Source of the DNA: Diphasiastrum complanatum
Lineage: Eukaryota; Streptophyta; Lycopodiopsida; Lycopodiales; Lycopodiaceae
NCBI GenBank assembly: GCA_029204225.1
Contig: CM055106.1
Coordinates: 12,699,193 to 12,763,192, forward strand
DNA length: 64,000 nucleotides
Reading direction: 5' to 3'
In this document: positions 55,122-64,000 of the stretch, piece after piece
Position numbering within the stretch: position 1 is the stretch's first letter
Layout of the letters: each line of letters opens with the position of its first letter
Position numbers and translations under genes: made by a program
Notes under the pieces: generated by a model
What the model saw: only the letters and a program-made list of their open reading frames with translations
What the model was told of the DNA's origin: nothing
Databases searched by the model: none

Positions 55122-56750
55122 TGTTGGAAATTAAGCCCACAATTGTCTCCTTGGTAAATGACTAATTTTTATTTCATGATTCTTCTTGCATGTTTATTGG
55201 TCATTGATCTAGGATTAGGTGAAACAAACTTTGGTTCTACGTCTGCTCATCTGATACCTACAGGAATCACAAACTTAGACAACCAATTTATTTGAAGAAC
55301 GTCTACAACGGGGCTTCCGGCTGATCTCTAGCAAAGGGTAACCAATCCTATCATAATTTCAAGTTTAGATGTTAAGTTCAATTACTTGAAGTCATTGAAG
55401 ACTTAGCCATCTTCAAGGACTTCCAAGAACTAGCATTTAGAACAAGTCTGCAGATGTACATTACTTTTTCAACAGTCTGGAGAAATACACTAAGTGTCGC
55501 AATAGTCTGCAAAAATGAACTATGTTTCCAACAGCTTCTGCTTTTTCGCATTTTTCCGAAATGCGCCATTTGCATAGTTCAAAAGTTTAACTTGTGCAGT
55601 TCAAAAGTATAACTGTTTTTAATACCTTCGGCTTTTTTCGCATTTTTCCAAAAAATGCAAAGAGAGGGAAAATTCCCAAAGGTCATCTATTTTCATGAGT
55701 TAAACTGTTTTAAAGACACCTTCTCCTTTTTAAGGGCACCTTCGACTTTTTTGCAAAATCCCGAAGAGAGAGAAAATGCCGAAGGTCATCTATTTTGAAC
55801 GAGAGACATTCCCAACCACTTTCCAGAATTTGTGAAGTGAGAGAAGACCACTCTCTCTAAAATGCGAAGGAGAATTTGTGACGTCCTCATCCACGTCAAC
55901 ATTCCTAATTCGTTGATAGTATACACTATGTATAGTTGTCACAAAAGCCATATACTTCCAAGTACAACGACTTATCTAATTAGGTGACAAACATTTAATG
56001 TAGTTAATACATGGATGCAATCTATAAATAGATCATCCCATCACAAATTACTTGAAGCTTCGTCCATGAGACGTATTAGTTGAGCCTCCTAGTTACGCCG
56101 TCATTTTTTGTTGTAATTGCTATTTTATTGCGCTTTAGTGTAATATAGCAGCAGCATGCTTTTCTATCTATGTATAACGTAGATGAATGCTTGTTTGATT
56201 GAATGCACTTTACCGTTGTTTGATCGCGCTTATTTACTCACTCTGATCAGAACACGGACGACTCCTCAATTTCTGATCAGACGATGGCTGTCTTTGATGC
56301 CTGAGGAATTCACGATATCATATTGCTTTTTCCATCTATTTCAGAACTAAATTTCACATTGAATTCATTTTTCAGTAATACCACACACAAACCATTTCTA
56401 ATCTCTTCGGTGAACTGTACTCTTGTCTTTGTGAGTATGAACTAATTTTGAAGATCTTGTTGGGCAATTAGAACACTTAAAGCTGTAATTATGTTTACGG
56501 ATACTTACATAAAATGTGAAGCAAGCACAGCGGAGCGATCCTCGCCCGCCGCCTAGCTTATGGTCTAATACACGCCCTTCGTTCGCGAAGCGAACTTCAT
56601 TCTTGACCTCTCCATAGAACTGTAGAACAACGTGCATAAGCTTTCTATTAGAATGTTTTTGCATCTAGCAGCTGATTGTAACAGGAGAGTTGTTCACAAT
56701 ATTCCTGCTCTCTTCTCCGTTCGCGTTCTTCTATCTCCCTTGCCCCATCA
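55122..56750 (+). mobile_element. 5' LTR of Copia family B (plus strand), about 1.63 kb
   Basis: It starts TGTTGGAAATTAAGCCCAC and ends CTCCCTTGCCCCATCA. Both ends match the inverse LTR at 39202-40705. It is followed by TAT and then the primer-binding site. Confidence 0.9.
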
Positions 56751-56753
56751 TAT

Positions 56754-56765
56754 TGGTATCAGAGC
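56754..56765 (+). promoter_or_regulatory. Primer-binding site of Copia family B
   Basis: TGGTATCAGAGC is complementary to the 3' end of plant initiator-Met tRNA and lies three bases after the LTR end. Confidence 0.88.
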
Positions 56766-56818
56766 GTAGCTCATATAAACCGAAAGATTAAGTGTGTTCT
56801 ATTTGTATTACTGTTTGT

Positions 56819-57413
56819 ATGTCTCATATAGGTAGCTCTTTATCTTCATCATCCAGTGAAGCTAGAATCATTGACAAGTTCAATGGTCCTAACTTCTACA
56901 TTTGGAAGTTAAAACTCTGGATGATGTTGATAGATAGAGATCTTTGGGATGTAGTAGAAGGTGCTGACCTCCCAAATATCTCATGTTACCACATGCAAAA
57001 TCTCTAAGGATGCATTAGATTTGTTATCAGATCTCTATGAGACTCATGATGTAACCACTAGATTACATCTGAGAAGGAAGTTCTTTACTCTTAGCATGTC
57101 TGATTCTGCTGACATCACTTCTCACATCAACAACTTCAAGTCTTTATTGGATCAGTTATCAACTGTAGGATGTTCTATTCAAGATGATGATGTCGTTATG
57201 ACCTTGCCTTCTTCTCTTACAAAGTCGTATGAACACTTTGTGGTGATGATCTCCACACAACCCGATCTCACTCTTCAAAAGGTGGTCGGTCATCTTCTTC
57301 AAGAAAAAATACGGAGAAAGACCAGCGGCCTGGTCATTAAAGACAAATCCATGGCCGTGTACACCAAGAAAAAACACTATTCCAAGGGCAAGAATCAAGT
57401 GCAACAGCAATAG
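56819..57413 (+). pseudogene. Copia family B gag, decayed
   Basis: From an ATG at 56819 the frame reads SSEARIIDKFNGPNFYIWKL and WMMLIDRDLWDVVEGADLP, which is a Copia gag start. It jumps frame after a deletion near 56980 into SQISHVTTCKISKDALDLLS, LHLRRKFFTLSMSDSADITS and QKVVGHLLQEKIRRK. A stop at 57411 precedes the knuckle region, which is frameshifted. Confidence 0.88.
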
Positions 57414-57568
57414 CATAAGCCTCATACTCAAGGTGAGAATAGTGGATCACAAAAGAAGCTTTTCTGTAGATATTACAAGAGAGCCATCATGACATCAAGG
57501 AGTATCGTATCCGGATCTATAACGAGGTGAAGGAGCAACAACATTAGCAGCCAGACTCCTCCAATGCG

Positions 57569-58418
57569 GTGAAATTCAAGGAGCAAGATACACACTTATT
57601 AATGGCTTATAGCAGTAGCAACAAAGACTGTGATAGCTGGTACCCGAACAGTAGCGCTACCCAACACATGACCTCTCACAAGGAATGGTTTACCGAGTAT
57701 GCAGCTTACAACATAGATCAATTCATCTACCTCGGTGATTCAAGCCCATACGCATTGAAGGCAAAGGGACAATCAAGATCACATTCAACAATGATCTACT
57801 ATATTTGCGTTCCCAACGTCCTTCATGTTCCTCAGCTATCAAAGAACCTATTATCAGTCTCTAAGATAATTGATGAGGGCTACACTGCTACTTTCTCATC
57901 TGAGCAGTGTACAATATCCGAAGAAGATACTACTCTGACTACATGCACTAGAGTCGGAAATCTTTACGTACTCTCTGATTCAATTGCATTAGCTAGCATC
58001 TCTCATGAAAACGTAAACGATAATGCTATTTTGTGGCATAGTCAATTTGGACACATGAATACAAGATCACTTTTCTATATGCGTTGTAATAATTTAGTTG
58101 ATGGATTGTATTTCCCTTCTTCATTAGATAGAAAATCTTTCTTTTGTGAATCATTCATCTATGGCAAACACTCTAGAAGCAAGTTTCCCAAATTACATTC
58201 CATCTAAACAAAACATGTATTGGATCTTGTACGTAGCGATCTTTTGTGGGTCAATGCCAACTCCGTCCTTGGGAGATGTAATCTATTTCTTCACTTTCAT
58301 AGACGATTATTCTAGATGGTCTACAGTCATGTTCATTAATCACAAATCTAAAGCCTTTGAATGCTTCAAGAGATTCAAGGCCATGGCTGAGATACAAACG
58401 TCTACAAAAGTGAAGGCA
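57569..58418 (+). pseudogene. Copia family B protease and integrase N-terminal part
   Basis: Protease reads DCDSWYPNSSATQHMTS, where the active-site DSGA is NSSA, so the catalytic Asp is lost. VPNVLHVPQLSKNLLSVSKI and ILWHSQFGHMNTRSLF (pre-integrase) follow. A stop at 58205 and a frame change precede GDVIYFFTFIDDYSRWSTVM. The core is then interrupted at KVKA by a 377-bp insertion. Confidence 0.87.
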
Positions 58419-58795
58419 CATTAGAGGAGTTCTAAATCCAAAAAGACCCTTTGTAAAGATTCTTTTTATATTTTTTCTCAATTTTTTCTTACACATGGAC
58501 CAATCAAAGCACTCAGATTTGAAATCTACATAACATAACTTTTTGAGTCCACATTTTGATTCCACACTAAAAATGGCATAACTTTTTAGTGGTAAGTCCA
58601 AATTTAGCAAAGTCTGATGCATTGGAAAGCGCTCAACAAGGGCTTTCCAATGATATGTTAGATGTCATACTTTTGAGCTATGATTAAAAAGTTATGGCAA
58701 GTCAAAATTATTAGTGCTATAATATTTCAATAATATAAACTACATCTTGCACGAATTCTTAAAGGGTTTTTTTGGAGCTCAAAACTCCTCTAATG
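58419..58795. mobile_element. 377-bp MITE-like insertion with terminal inverted repeats
   Basis: The insertion begins CATTAGAGGAGTTCTAAATC and ends with the inverse, AAAACTCCTCTAATG. About 15 terminal bases match perfectly and similarity extends with gaps to about 35 (CCAAAAA...ACCCTTT). Removing exactly 58419-58795 restores the integrase reading KVKA-LRSDGESEY, so the limits are well fixed. It has no coding frame. No target-site duplication is apparent, which is odd for a DNA transposon. Confidence 0.75.
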
Positions 58796-59780
58796 CTCCG
58801 AAGTGATGGTGAAAGCGAATACCTCTTTAATGAGATGTCCGACTACATGGCTAAACATGACATTAGAAGACAGTTCACCACTTCCTATTCACCTCAACAA
58901 AACGGGATTGTAGGAAGGAAGAATCGAACTCTTCTCAACTTAGCCAGATCCATGCTACATCAAGCACACCTACCTGCGAAGTTTTGGGCATGGGCACAAG
59001 CCTAGTGTCAGCCATTTAAAAATCTTTGGTTGTATATGTTTTGTTCACATTCCTAAATAGCTTAGGAAGAAGCTAGATCATAAGACAAATAAATGTATTT
59101 TCATTGGCTATCCTGATGAACATAAAGCTTATAAAGTTTATGATCCATCCACCAATGTAGTATTTGTCTCTAGGGATGTAATATTTCAAGAACAAACATA
59201 CTATGATTTTAAACAACCATCGATAAACGATGCTATGTTATTTCATCCTATTTTACGTAGCATAGAGTCTTCCAATGATAATGTTTCTTCTACAAAAGCT
59301 AAATACCTGTCATCAGGCCAGACCAAGCTAGCTCGAGCAGATCTGGAGAAATTCAAGAAGAAGCATCATCACATCTTGGTCAACCAAACATCCACAAATC
59401 CTCACGAACTCGGACAGTTCTTGAGAGGTACACATCTCAACCATTCTGGACTTCATCAGAAGAACAAGAGAGCCTAGCCGAAGCAATTAACTCCATGGCA
59501 AGAAGCTATGGAAAGCGAGTACAACTCACTTTTGACAAACCAAACCTGGACACTGGTTGACTTTCTCACTCAAAAGAGAGTTATTGACAACAAGTAGATC
59601 TTCAAGAAGAAGATCAACTCTGATGTTCCGTTGCTAAATGGAAAGCATGGCTGCTGGCTAAAGTATTCACTCAAGTCCAAGGAGTGGATTATCAAAAAAA
59701 TTTCAGTCCTGTCATCAAAATGCAGTCAATCAAGACTCTGATTGTATTAGCAGCTACAGAAGACCTCAAAATACACCAAA
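58796..59780 (+). pseudogene. Copia family B integrase C-terminal part and RT start
   Basis: The core resumes LRSDGESEYLFNEMSDYMAK, then RRQFTTSYSPQQNGIVGRKN, where Gly stands at the catalytic Glu. A deletion after HLPAKFW removes about 65 codons present in the minus-strand copy. The linker and RT start (QKNFSPVIKMQSIKTLIVLA) follow with many stops. The copy is cut off at about 59780 by another element, so RT, RNase H and the 3' LTR are missing. Confidence 0.85.
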
Positions 59781-60182
59781 TTTATCTTTCATTCTGTCTG
59801 ATCTTTCTAGTTGTTCTTACTGGTAATAGACGATTAACATTTAGTCTTGTGTTTCACGAATCATTCTTGACTAATTATCAGTCAAGCACAGTCTAGCTCT
59901 TCACAAATCATTCGCGACATATAATTTGTCTTGCTATTTGCAACAAATTATTCTTCTGGCGCTTCATCTATTAATGTTTGGCTACGTAATCTAGATTGAC
60001 TGTGCTTTCTATCACTAAAGTTCTGTCATTCTAATAGGCGTAGTCATGCTTACAGAGAGAGTCGTATAGTTCATTCCGCTGCGCACGAACATTTTCTGTT
60101 CGAGTTCATTTCTCGTTCGCTTCTTGTTCGAGTTCGTTTCTCGTTCGTGTTCGTCATTTATTCTCCCCCTATCTCTCCAACA
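59781..60182 (+). mobile_element. Right part of a Copia family D LTR
   Basis: It is identified by its position before a primer-binding site. It ends CTCTCCAACA at 60182, immediately followed by TGGTATCAGAGC. The left end is where family B RT sequence breaks off, so the LTR may be truncated. Confidence 0.6.
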
Positions 60183-60476
60183 TGGTATCAGAGCTATTTT
60201 CATAGCTTGATAAGCTTCCACAGTACAAGACTCTACTAGCCAATAGAGTAATTGTTTTCTTGTTCTGTAAATATCAGATTTCATACTTTAGTCACTGATA
60301 GTTTCTCCTATCACTTGGACTAATTCTTTCACATGGATTCCCAAGGGAAATCCAGTCCTATCATGGACAAGCTTGATGGAGCCAATTACCATGTGTGGAG
60401 ATTTCAGATGAAAACTATACTAATGGCAAAAGAATTGTACGACGTAAGTTCTTCAAAAGATGTCATGAGAGCATAA
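60183..60476 (+). pseudogene. Primer-binding site and gag start of Copia family D
   Basis: TGGTATCAGAGC lies at 60183-60194. From an ATG at 60333 the frame reads SSPIMDKLDGANYHVWRFQM and KTILMAKELYDV, a Copia gag N-terminus, to a TAA at 60474. The element is then cut and faces minus-strand Copia sequence. Confidence 0.8.
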
Positions 60477-60479
60477 ATG

Positions 60480-61629
60480 GAACTATTTTCATTTTGTGAT
60501 TGCTCCTCCTTAATCTTGCTATGATACCATGACCATTGCAGAAGTCAGTGAATCAATTCAAGATGTATTCTCCAACTCGATCTGTTCTAATCTGCTTCAC
60601 TTTCTTACCAGTGCATCTTTCTACCTAATTCACATACTTTGTGAATTTGTCAAATGCTTCTGATTTATTGTGAATAAAATAGACTTTGGCAAATTTACTA
60701 TAATCATCAATAAAGGTAAGGTAATATTTCGAGTCTCCTACTGAGATCACATTGAAAGGTCCACATATGTCAGAATGCACTAGCTCCAAAATCTTGGTCG
60801 TTCTGTAAGAGTCCTTTACAAAAGGAGTATGTAACATCTTACCCTTCAGACATACATCACAGGTCATCAAACTGGCTACATTCGAAATGCTCACCCCTGT
60901 GATTGCTCCATGATGGCTTGCTTGATAGTGCCATTGAATTCATATGGCATAGTCTCCTATGTCATAGAGTATATGGTGAATCATCATGAGTCTGATGCAT
61001 TTGATCACCTTCAAGCGATATAGATTGTCTTTTCTTCTACCTTGAGTGATCAGAGTACTGGTACTTGCATCAACAATGTTGCATGCTTCGTCTGAGAACG
61101 TTACATGCATCCCTGCATCAACTATTCTTGCCACTGATAGCAAGTCCTGCTATAGTGTAGGCATGAACTGAACATCTTCGAGTTGTCTATCTTTGCTGTT
61201 TGTGTTGAGCCACAGTGAACCAATACCATTCACTTGATGTTTTGATCCATTTCCAAGAATGATAAATCTTGATGGATCTTCACTTCGGAAATCAGACATG
61301 ATTCATCTAGATGTAACGAAGTGTGAGGTGGGTCCAGAATCAAGGATTATCTCTTGTGTGTCAGGTGTTGACAATGCACACATGTCTACACAGATGTAGG
61401 CGGTCGAATTACCATGATTCGATCTTTCTTCGTCCATATTTGAGCTCTCTGGCCCCTCGACATAGGACAAACTATTATTGTTCTCCTGTCTGCTTTGAGC
61501 TAATTTGTTTCTTGGGTTTAGGCAGCAGTCCATGTTAAAATTGGCAAAAGCTAACTTGGCTAAATCTTGTAAATACCATAATGACTTGTACCTATCATCA
61601 TTAGACATGTGTGGAGCCTGTTCCCACAT
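60480..61629 (-). pseudogene. Copia gag-protease-integrase fragment (family D type), minus strand
   Basis: Minus-strand order: end of gag (SLWYLQDLAKLAFANFNMDC), protease EIILDSGPTSHFVTS (DSGP), pre-integrase remnants MLSVARIVDAGMHVTFSDEA, then integrase MTCDVCLKGKMLHTPFV, ILELVHSDICGPFNV and LTFIDDYSKFAKVYF. A final IRTDRVGEY (second catalytic Asp) falls near 60570. It breaks off head to head against the plus-strand gag start. Frames change at least three times. Confidence 0.82.
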
Positions 61630-62233
61630 GTGAAATCTATGCCTAACTCATTTAGATAGATCATATAGGTTGTACATATCATATAATTTGGAAACTAGTG
61701 GCTAAATTGGCCAAAAACTAGTTTAGTAGTATTATGCCACTTGGCACCATTCTAGTGGTAGAAAATGCTATATGACATGGGTAGTAGTAGTCTCCCACGT
61801 GTGAAATATCATATAGAAAGTTCAGATCCATTGTATATAGTTTCACACAAGTCAAATGTCAAATCTCCTAGATTGTAGGACCTACCTCCTAGTTTGTAGG
61901 AATCTAGAAGGTCAACACTAGCCACCAGTGATGATGTGGCAAATTCACAGAATCTTAGCCAAAGTGGATATGGATAAGCACTATGACCTACCTCACACGT
62001 GTTGGAAGTAGCTTAGAGAGAGAGTATGATGATTTTTGTATTTAATCCATGATGGATCCACTTTGAAAAATCAATGAAGCAAGATCTTGGTTTTGGAGGC
62101 ATATCTTGAGTATTCTCATATTTGTGTTGTGATTTTATGGCTCTATTGCTTTCTAACACTTGTCTACTTCACTCTCTACTGTAAGTCTGTACAGGTACTA
62201 TTCTTCACATGTGTGAAGGCTACGGTAATATTT
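61630..62233. other. No gene seen
   Basis: AT-rich sequence with TCCCACATGTGAAAT-type words near 61620 and 61795. This may be LTR or leader DNA of the preceding element, but that is unproven. Confidence 0.45.
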
Positions 62234-62530
62234 TTATTTAATATACAAAATTTTATTGTGTCTATAGCCTACTAGCTTGTATAAATTTGCATGTTTTTGA
62301 AATTTTTTATAATCCGTCGATTTTGTATGATGATGAATTTGGATTCTTCTGTAAAACCATTGAAAAAGTTGCAGTATATAGCTGTTTTTTGTGCTAGTCC
62401 CGCCATGTTGTGTACTTTTATGAAATGCCGCTCTTGCTTGCCAATGAGATTTTTTCATTCCTTGCGATGACCATATGCTAAGACTTCCACTATTTTTTGC
62501 AAAGAATGTCAAATGATGTCGTAATATGTG
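62234..62530 (-). CDS. Exon of an unrecognised multi-exon gene or transposase-like relic (last exon seen)
   Basis: Minus-strand exon from an acceptor (ATGACATGCAG|CACATA, 62531) to a stop at 62234. It reads HILRHHLTFFAKNSGSLSIW, SSQGMKKSHWQARAAFHK and STQHGGTSTKNSYILQLFQW, then a basic tail. Joined to the preceding exon it gives DHITHYV-HILRHHL in phase 0. I recall similar phrases (WSNQGMEKSHYQAR-like) from uncharacterised, possibly transposon-derived proteins in diverse eukaryotes. The function is unknown, and I cannot name the family. Confidence 0.55.
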   Translation of the reverse strand, partial: HILRHHLTFFAKNSGSLSIWSSQGMKKSHWQARAAFHKSTQHGGTSTKNSYILQLFQWFYRRIQIHHHTKSTDYKKFQKHANLYKLVGYRHNKILYIK

Positions 62531-62624
62531 CTGCATGTCATAAAAACATAATCTAAATCAGTACCAAAAGTATCTAATTTAGTTGCACATATTTGTCTAT
62601 CGTAGTGTAAAATCAAAATCTTAC

Positions 62625-63409
62625 CACGTAATGTGTTATATGATCAACACCCCATGCACTCTGAACTGCATCCACAAATTCATTGGTTGTTTTCTGTATC
62701 ATTTGAACATCAATATTTGAAAATTTATCTTTTCTCAAGTATTTCACCATGTTGTCTAACTTTTTCCAAACTTCTACTTTGTGTATACGAGTAGAACCTT
62801 CTTCTTCGAAATCTTGAGTTGCTGCAATAATTTCTTTCCAAACCGTGTATTGAACCTTAGATTGTTTGCCAGAATAATTTGATAAAAATCTTTGAGCTTT
62901 AGATCCTCCAATGCTCCGCTTGCATGGAATATTTCCTGTTTTACCTGATAACTTGTCATCTTTTTTTATTTTAACGTGGCCTTTATGTAAGCCTGCTTTG
63001 GACAACACATCCTCTAATCTGAAAATAGCTTCCTTTGCAGAGGCCTCTAGCTCGGAATTTCTATAATACGCACCTCCACATGCAATGTACAGATATGAAC
63101 ATTTCGTAGAGGAATCGGTAATATAGATTTCCAATTAGGATCTTCTTGATCTCTTGATATTCTTGTACTCCTTGTCATGTCTTTTGTTGTTTTCATGCAG
63201 TACAAACAAGGGTGTTTAGAGTTAGCGCCATGAGATACATTGAACATACATTTTAATGTCTTCATATCTCCTGCTAAATGCCATTCAATGTTGAAAGTGC
63301 CAATTCCAAAAATATTGAGTGGAACTCCCTCCATGTGATTTTTTATGGTGGCAGGATATGATGTTCTATTATATATCCATGAGAGAATGTTATGGTCTTC
63401 TTTCAGCAC
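62625..63409 (-). CDS. Central exon of the same gene or relic, with a probable frameshift
   Basis: The minus-strand exon follows an acceptor (TTTTCTTATAG|GTGCTG) and ends at a donor (TACGTG|GTAAGA); the 94-base intron after it is 62531-62624. The first frame reads VLKEDHNILSWIYNRTSYPA, LNIFGIGTFNIEWHLAGDMK, KHPCLYCMKT and IPLRNVHICTLHVEVRIIE. It then must shift near 63060-63090 to a second frame: AKEAIFRLEDVLSKAGLHKG, DKLSGKTGNIPCKRSIGGSK, WKEIIAATQDFEEEGSTRIH and DHITHYV. In remembered relatives the segment between RIIE and the RLEDVLSK block is longer, so a deletion is suspected here. A CX2C (PCLYC) could bind metal. Whether the copy is a live gene with an odd splice or a pseudogene is open. 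Confidence 0.5.
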
Positions 63410-63529
63410 CTATAAGAAAATACAAAAACATGATTAGCCTCATAATATAAACACAGAGAAGATTTTAGATATGAAATCCATATTCAAATGATTATCCCTA
63501 TTTATTATGCGAAGGAACTGCTATATCTG

Positions 63530-64000
63530 AAATGCTGCCAACCACCAGATATCATTTTCTGATTGAACACTGAAATTGAGGCCTTCTGAGTCTTCTGAAT
63601 TTGAAAGTGCTTCATTCATGATTGTGAGACTGACTCTTTCCATTTTTTGTCCTTTTATAATTTCAGACTCATCTAACTTGAGAGCAACTATCAAATTGTT
63701 ATTGACATTCTCATTTGTAATACCATAAAAATTTATGATGAATGTTTAATGTCAATAAATAAATTGTTGGAATTGTTATATGCTAGACTTTCTCCTTTCG
63801 AGCAATACACTTCATTGATATGAGATGGATTACCAACTATTGTCTGCATACCATGGTTTAACATGTCTTTCTTTTTCTTAAGATGAAATGGTCGTGGGAT
63901 TGGAAACTTTTTAATATTTACCTGTGCAAATGCCTCCTTTATCATCTTAAACATTGTTGCATATGCTTCCCTACTGATGCTAGAAAAGTCACATGCCACT
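63530..64000 (-). CDS. 5' part of the same gene or relic, continuing beyond the window
   Basis: The minus strand has an open stretch entering from the window edge (DFSSISREAYATMFKMIKEA, FAQVNIKKFPIPRPFHL) to a TGA near 63735. A second stretch in another frame, VNNNLIVALKLDESEIIKGQ and RVSLTIMNEALSNSEDSEGL, runs to about 63530. An intron or frameshift must lie between them near 63700-63740. The segment between 63411 and about 63530 looks intronic (AT-rich, with acceptor at its end). The start codon is outside the window. Confidence 0.4.

Noticed and set aside
60015-60284. Minus-strand 89-codon frame with Glu/Asn/Lys runs
   Set aside because: It lies antisense in an LTR end with TTCG-rich repeats and the primer-binding site.
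62087-62275. Plus-strand 62-codon hydrophobic frame
   Set aside because: T-rich DNA gives hydrophobic codons by composition. No start context or homologue is recognised.

Overview
This window is nuclear DNA of a land plant. Two recognisable spliced plant genes lie in a large amount of decayed transposable-element sequence. The evidence for a plant is a PP2A B' (B56) regulatory-subunit gene, a PLATZ zinc-finger gene (a plant-specific family), GT-AG introns, and LTR elements primed by initiator-Met tRNA (TGGTATCAGAGC-type sites). Low gene density, a 6.3 kb intron full of LINE debris and many old, broken retroelements suggest a large genome such as a fern, lycophyte or gymnosperm. That last point is inference, and the species cannot be read from the sequence.

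Layout. 1-2500: non-coding, with a 77-bp tandem repeat and a (TC)n(AC)n microsatellite. 2540-11587: the PP2A B' gene, two coding exons (430 + 111 codons) split by a 6287-bp intron that holds a (GA)n run and two antisense LINE fragments. 11588-15400: 3' flank without genes. 15450-16750: 3' end of a chromodomain Ty3/gypsy element. 17390-19166: an unrecognised coding-like stretch, a broken first exon of an importin-4-like gene, and a GGACCGCAGAGGTCGCAGA-type minisatellite that runs into a Copia reverse transcriptase. 20049-23960: a long imperfect foldback whose arms (about 1.4 kb) are made of GACCC-rich tandem units. 24000-34860: Copia pieces, then a gypsy-like element with two tandem retropepsin-like domains, interrupted by a nearly complete Copia (29921-34094) whose far side rejoins an open frame and an LTR start. 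35100-39201: a C-rich tract, a local direct and inverted repeat, and a tandem array of about 365-bp units with a small tRNA-like insertion flanked by a perfect 17-bp target duplication. 39202-45740: two minus-strand Copia elements fused end to end. 46780-47250: a microsatellite, an LTR scrap and a GC-rich hairpin. 50762-51985: the PLATZ gene, three exons, 265 codons. 53260-54600: tandem repeats and a hairpin. 55122-60476: a plus-strand Copia with a 1.6 kb LTR, carrying a 377-bp terminal-inverted-repeat insertion in its integrase, then part of another Copia. 60480-61629: a minus-strand piece of a similar Copia. 62234-64000: a minus-strand multi-exon gene or transposon relic with clean splice sites, which leaves the window.

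The two host genes are unrelated in function: one is a phosphatase regulator and the other a DNA-binding transcriptional regulator. The retroelements fall into several Copia families, called A to E here only to cross-refer, and at least two Ty3/gypsy-like families. Every polyprotein seen carries stops, frameshifts, deletions or lost catalytic residues. All family calls come from motif recognition by eye, with no database search.
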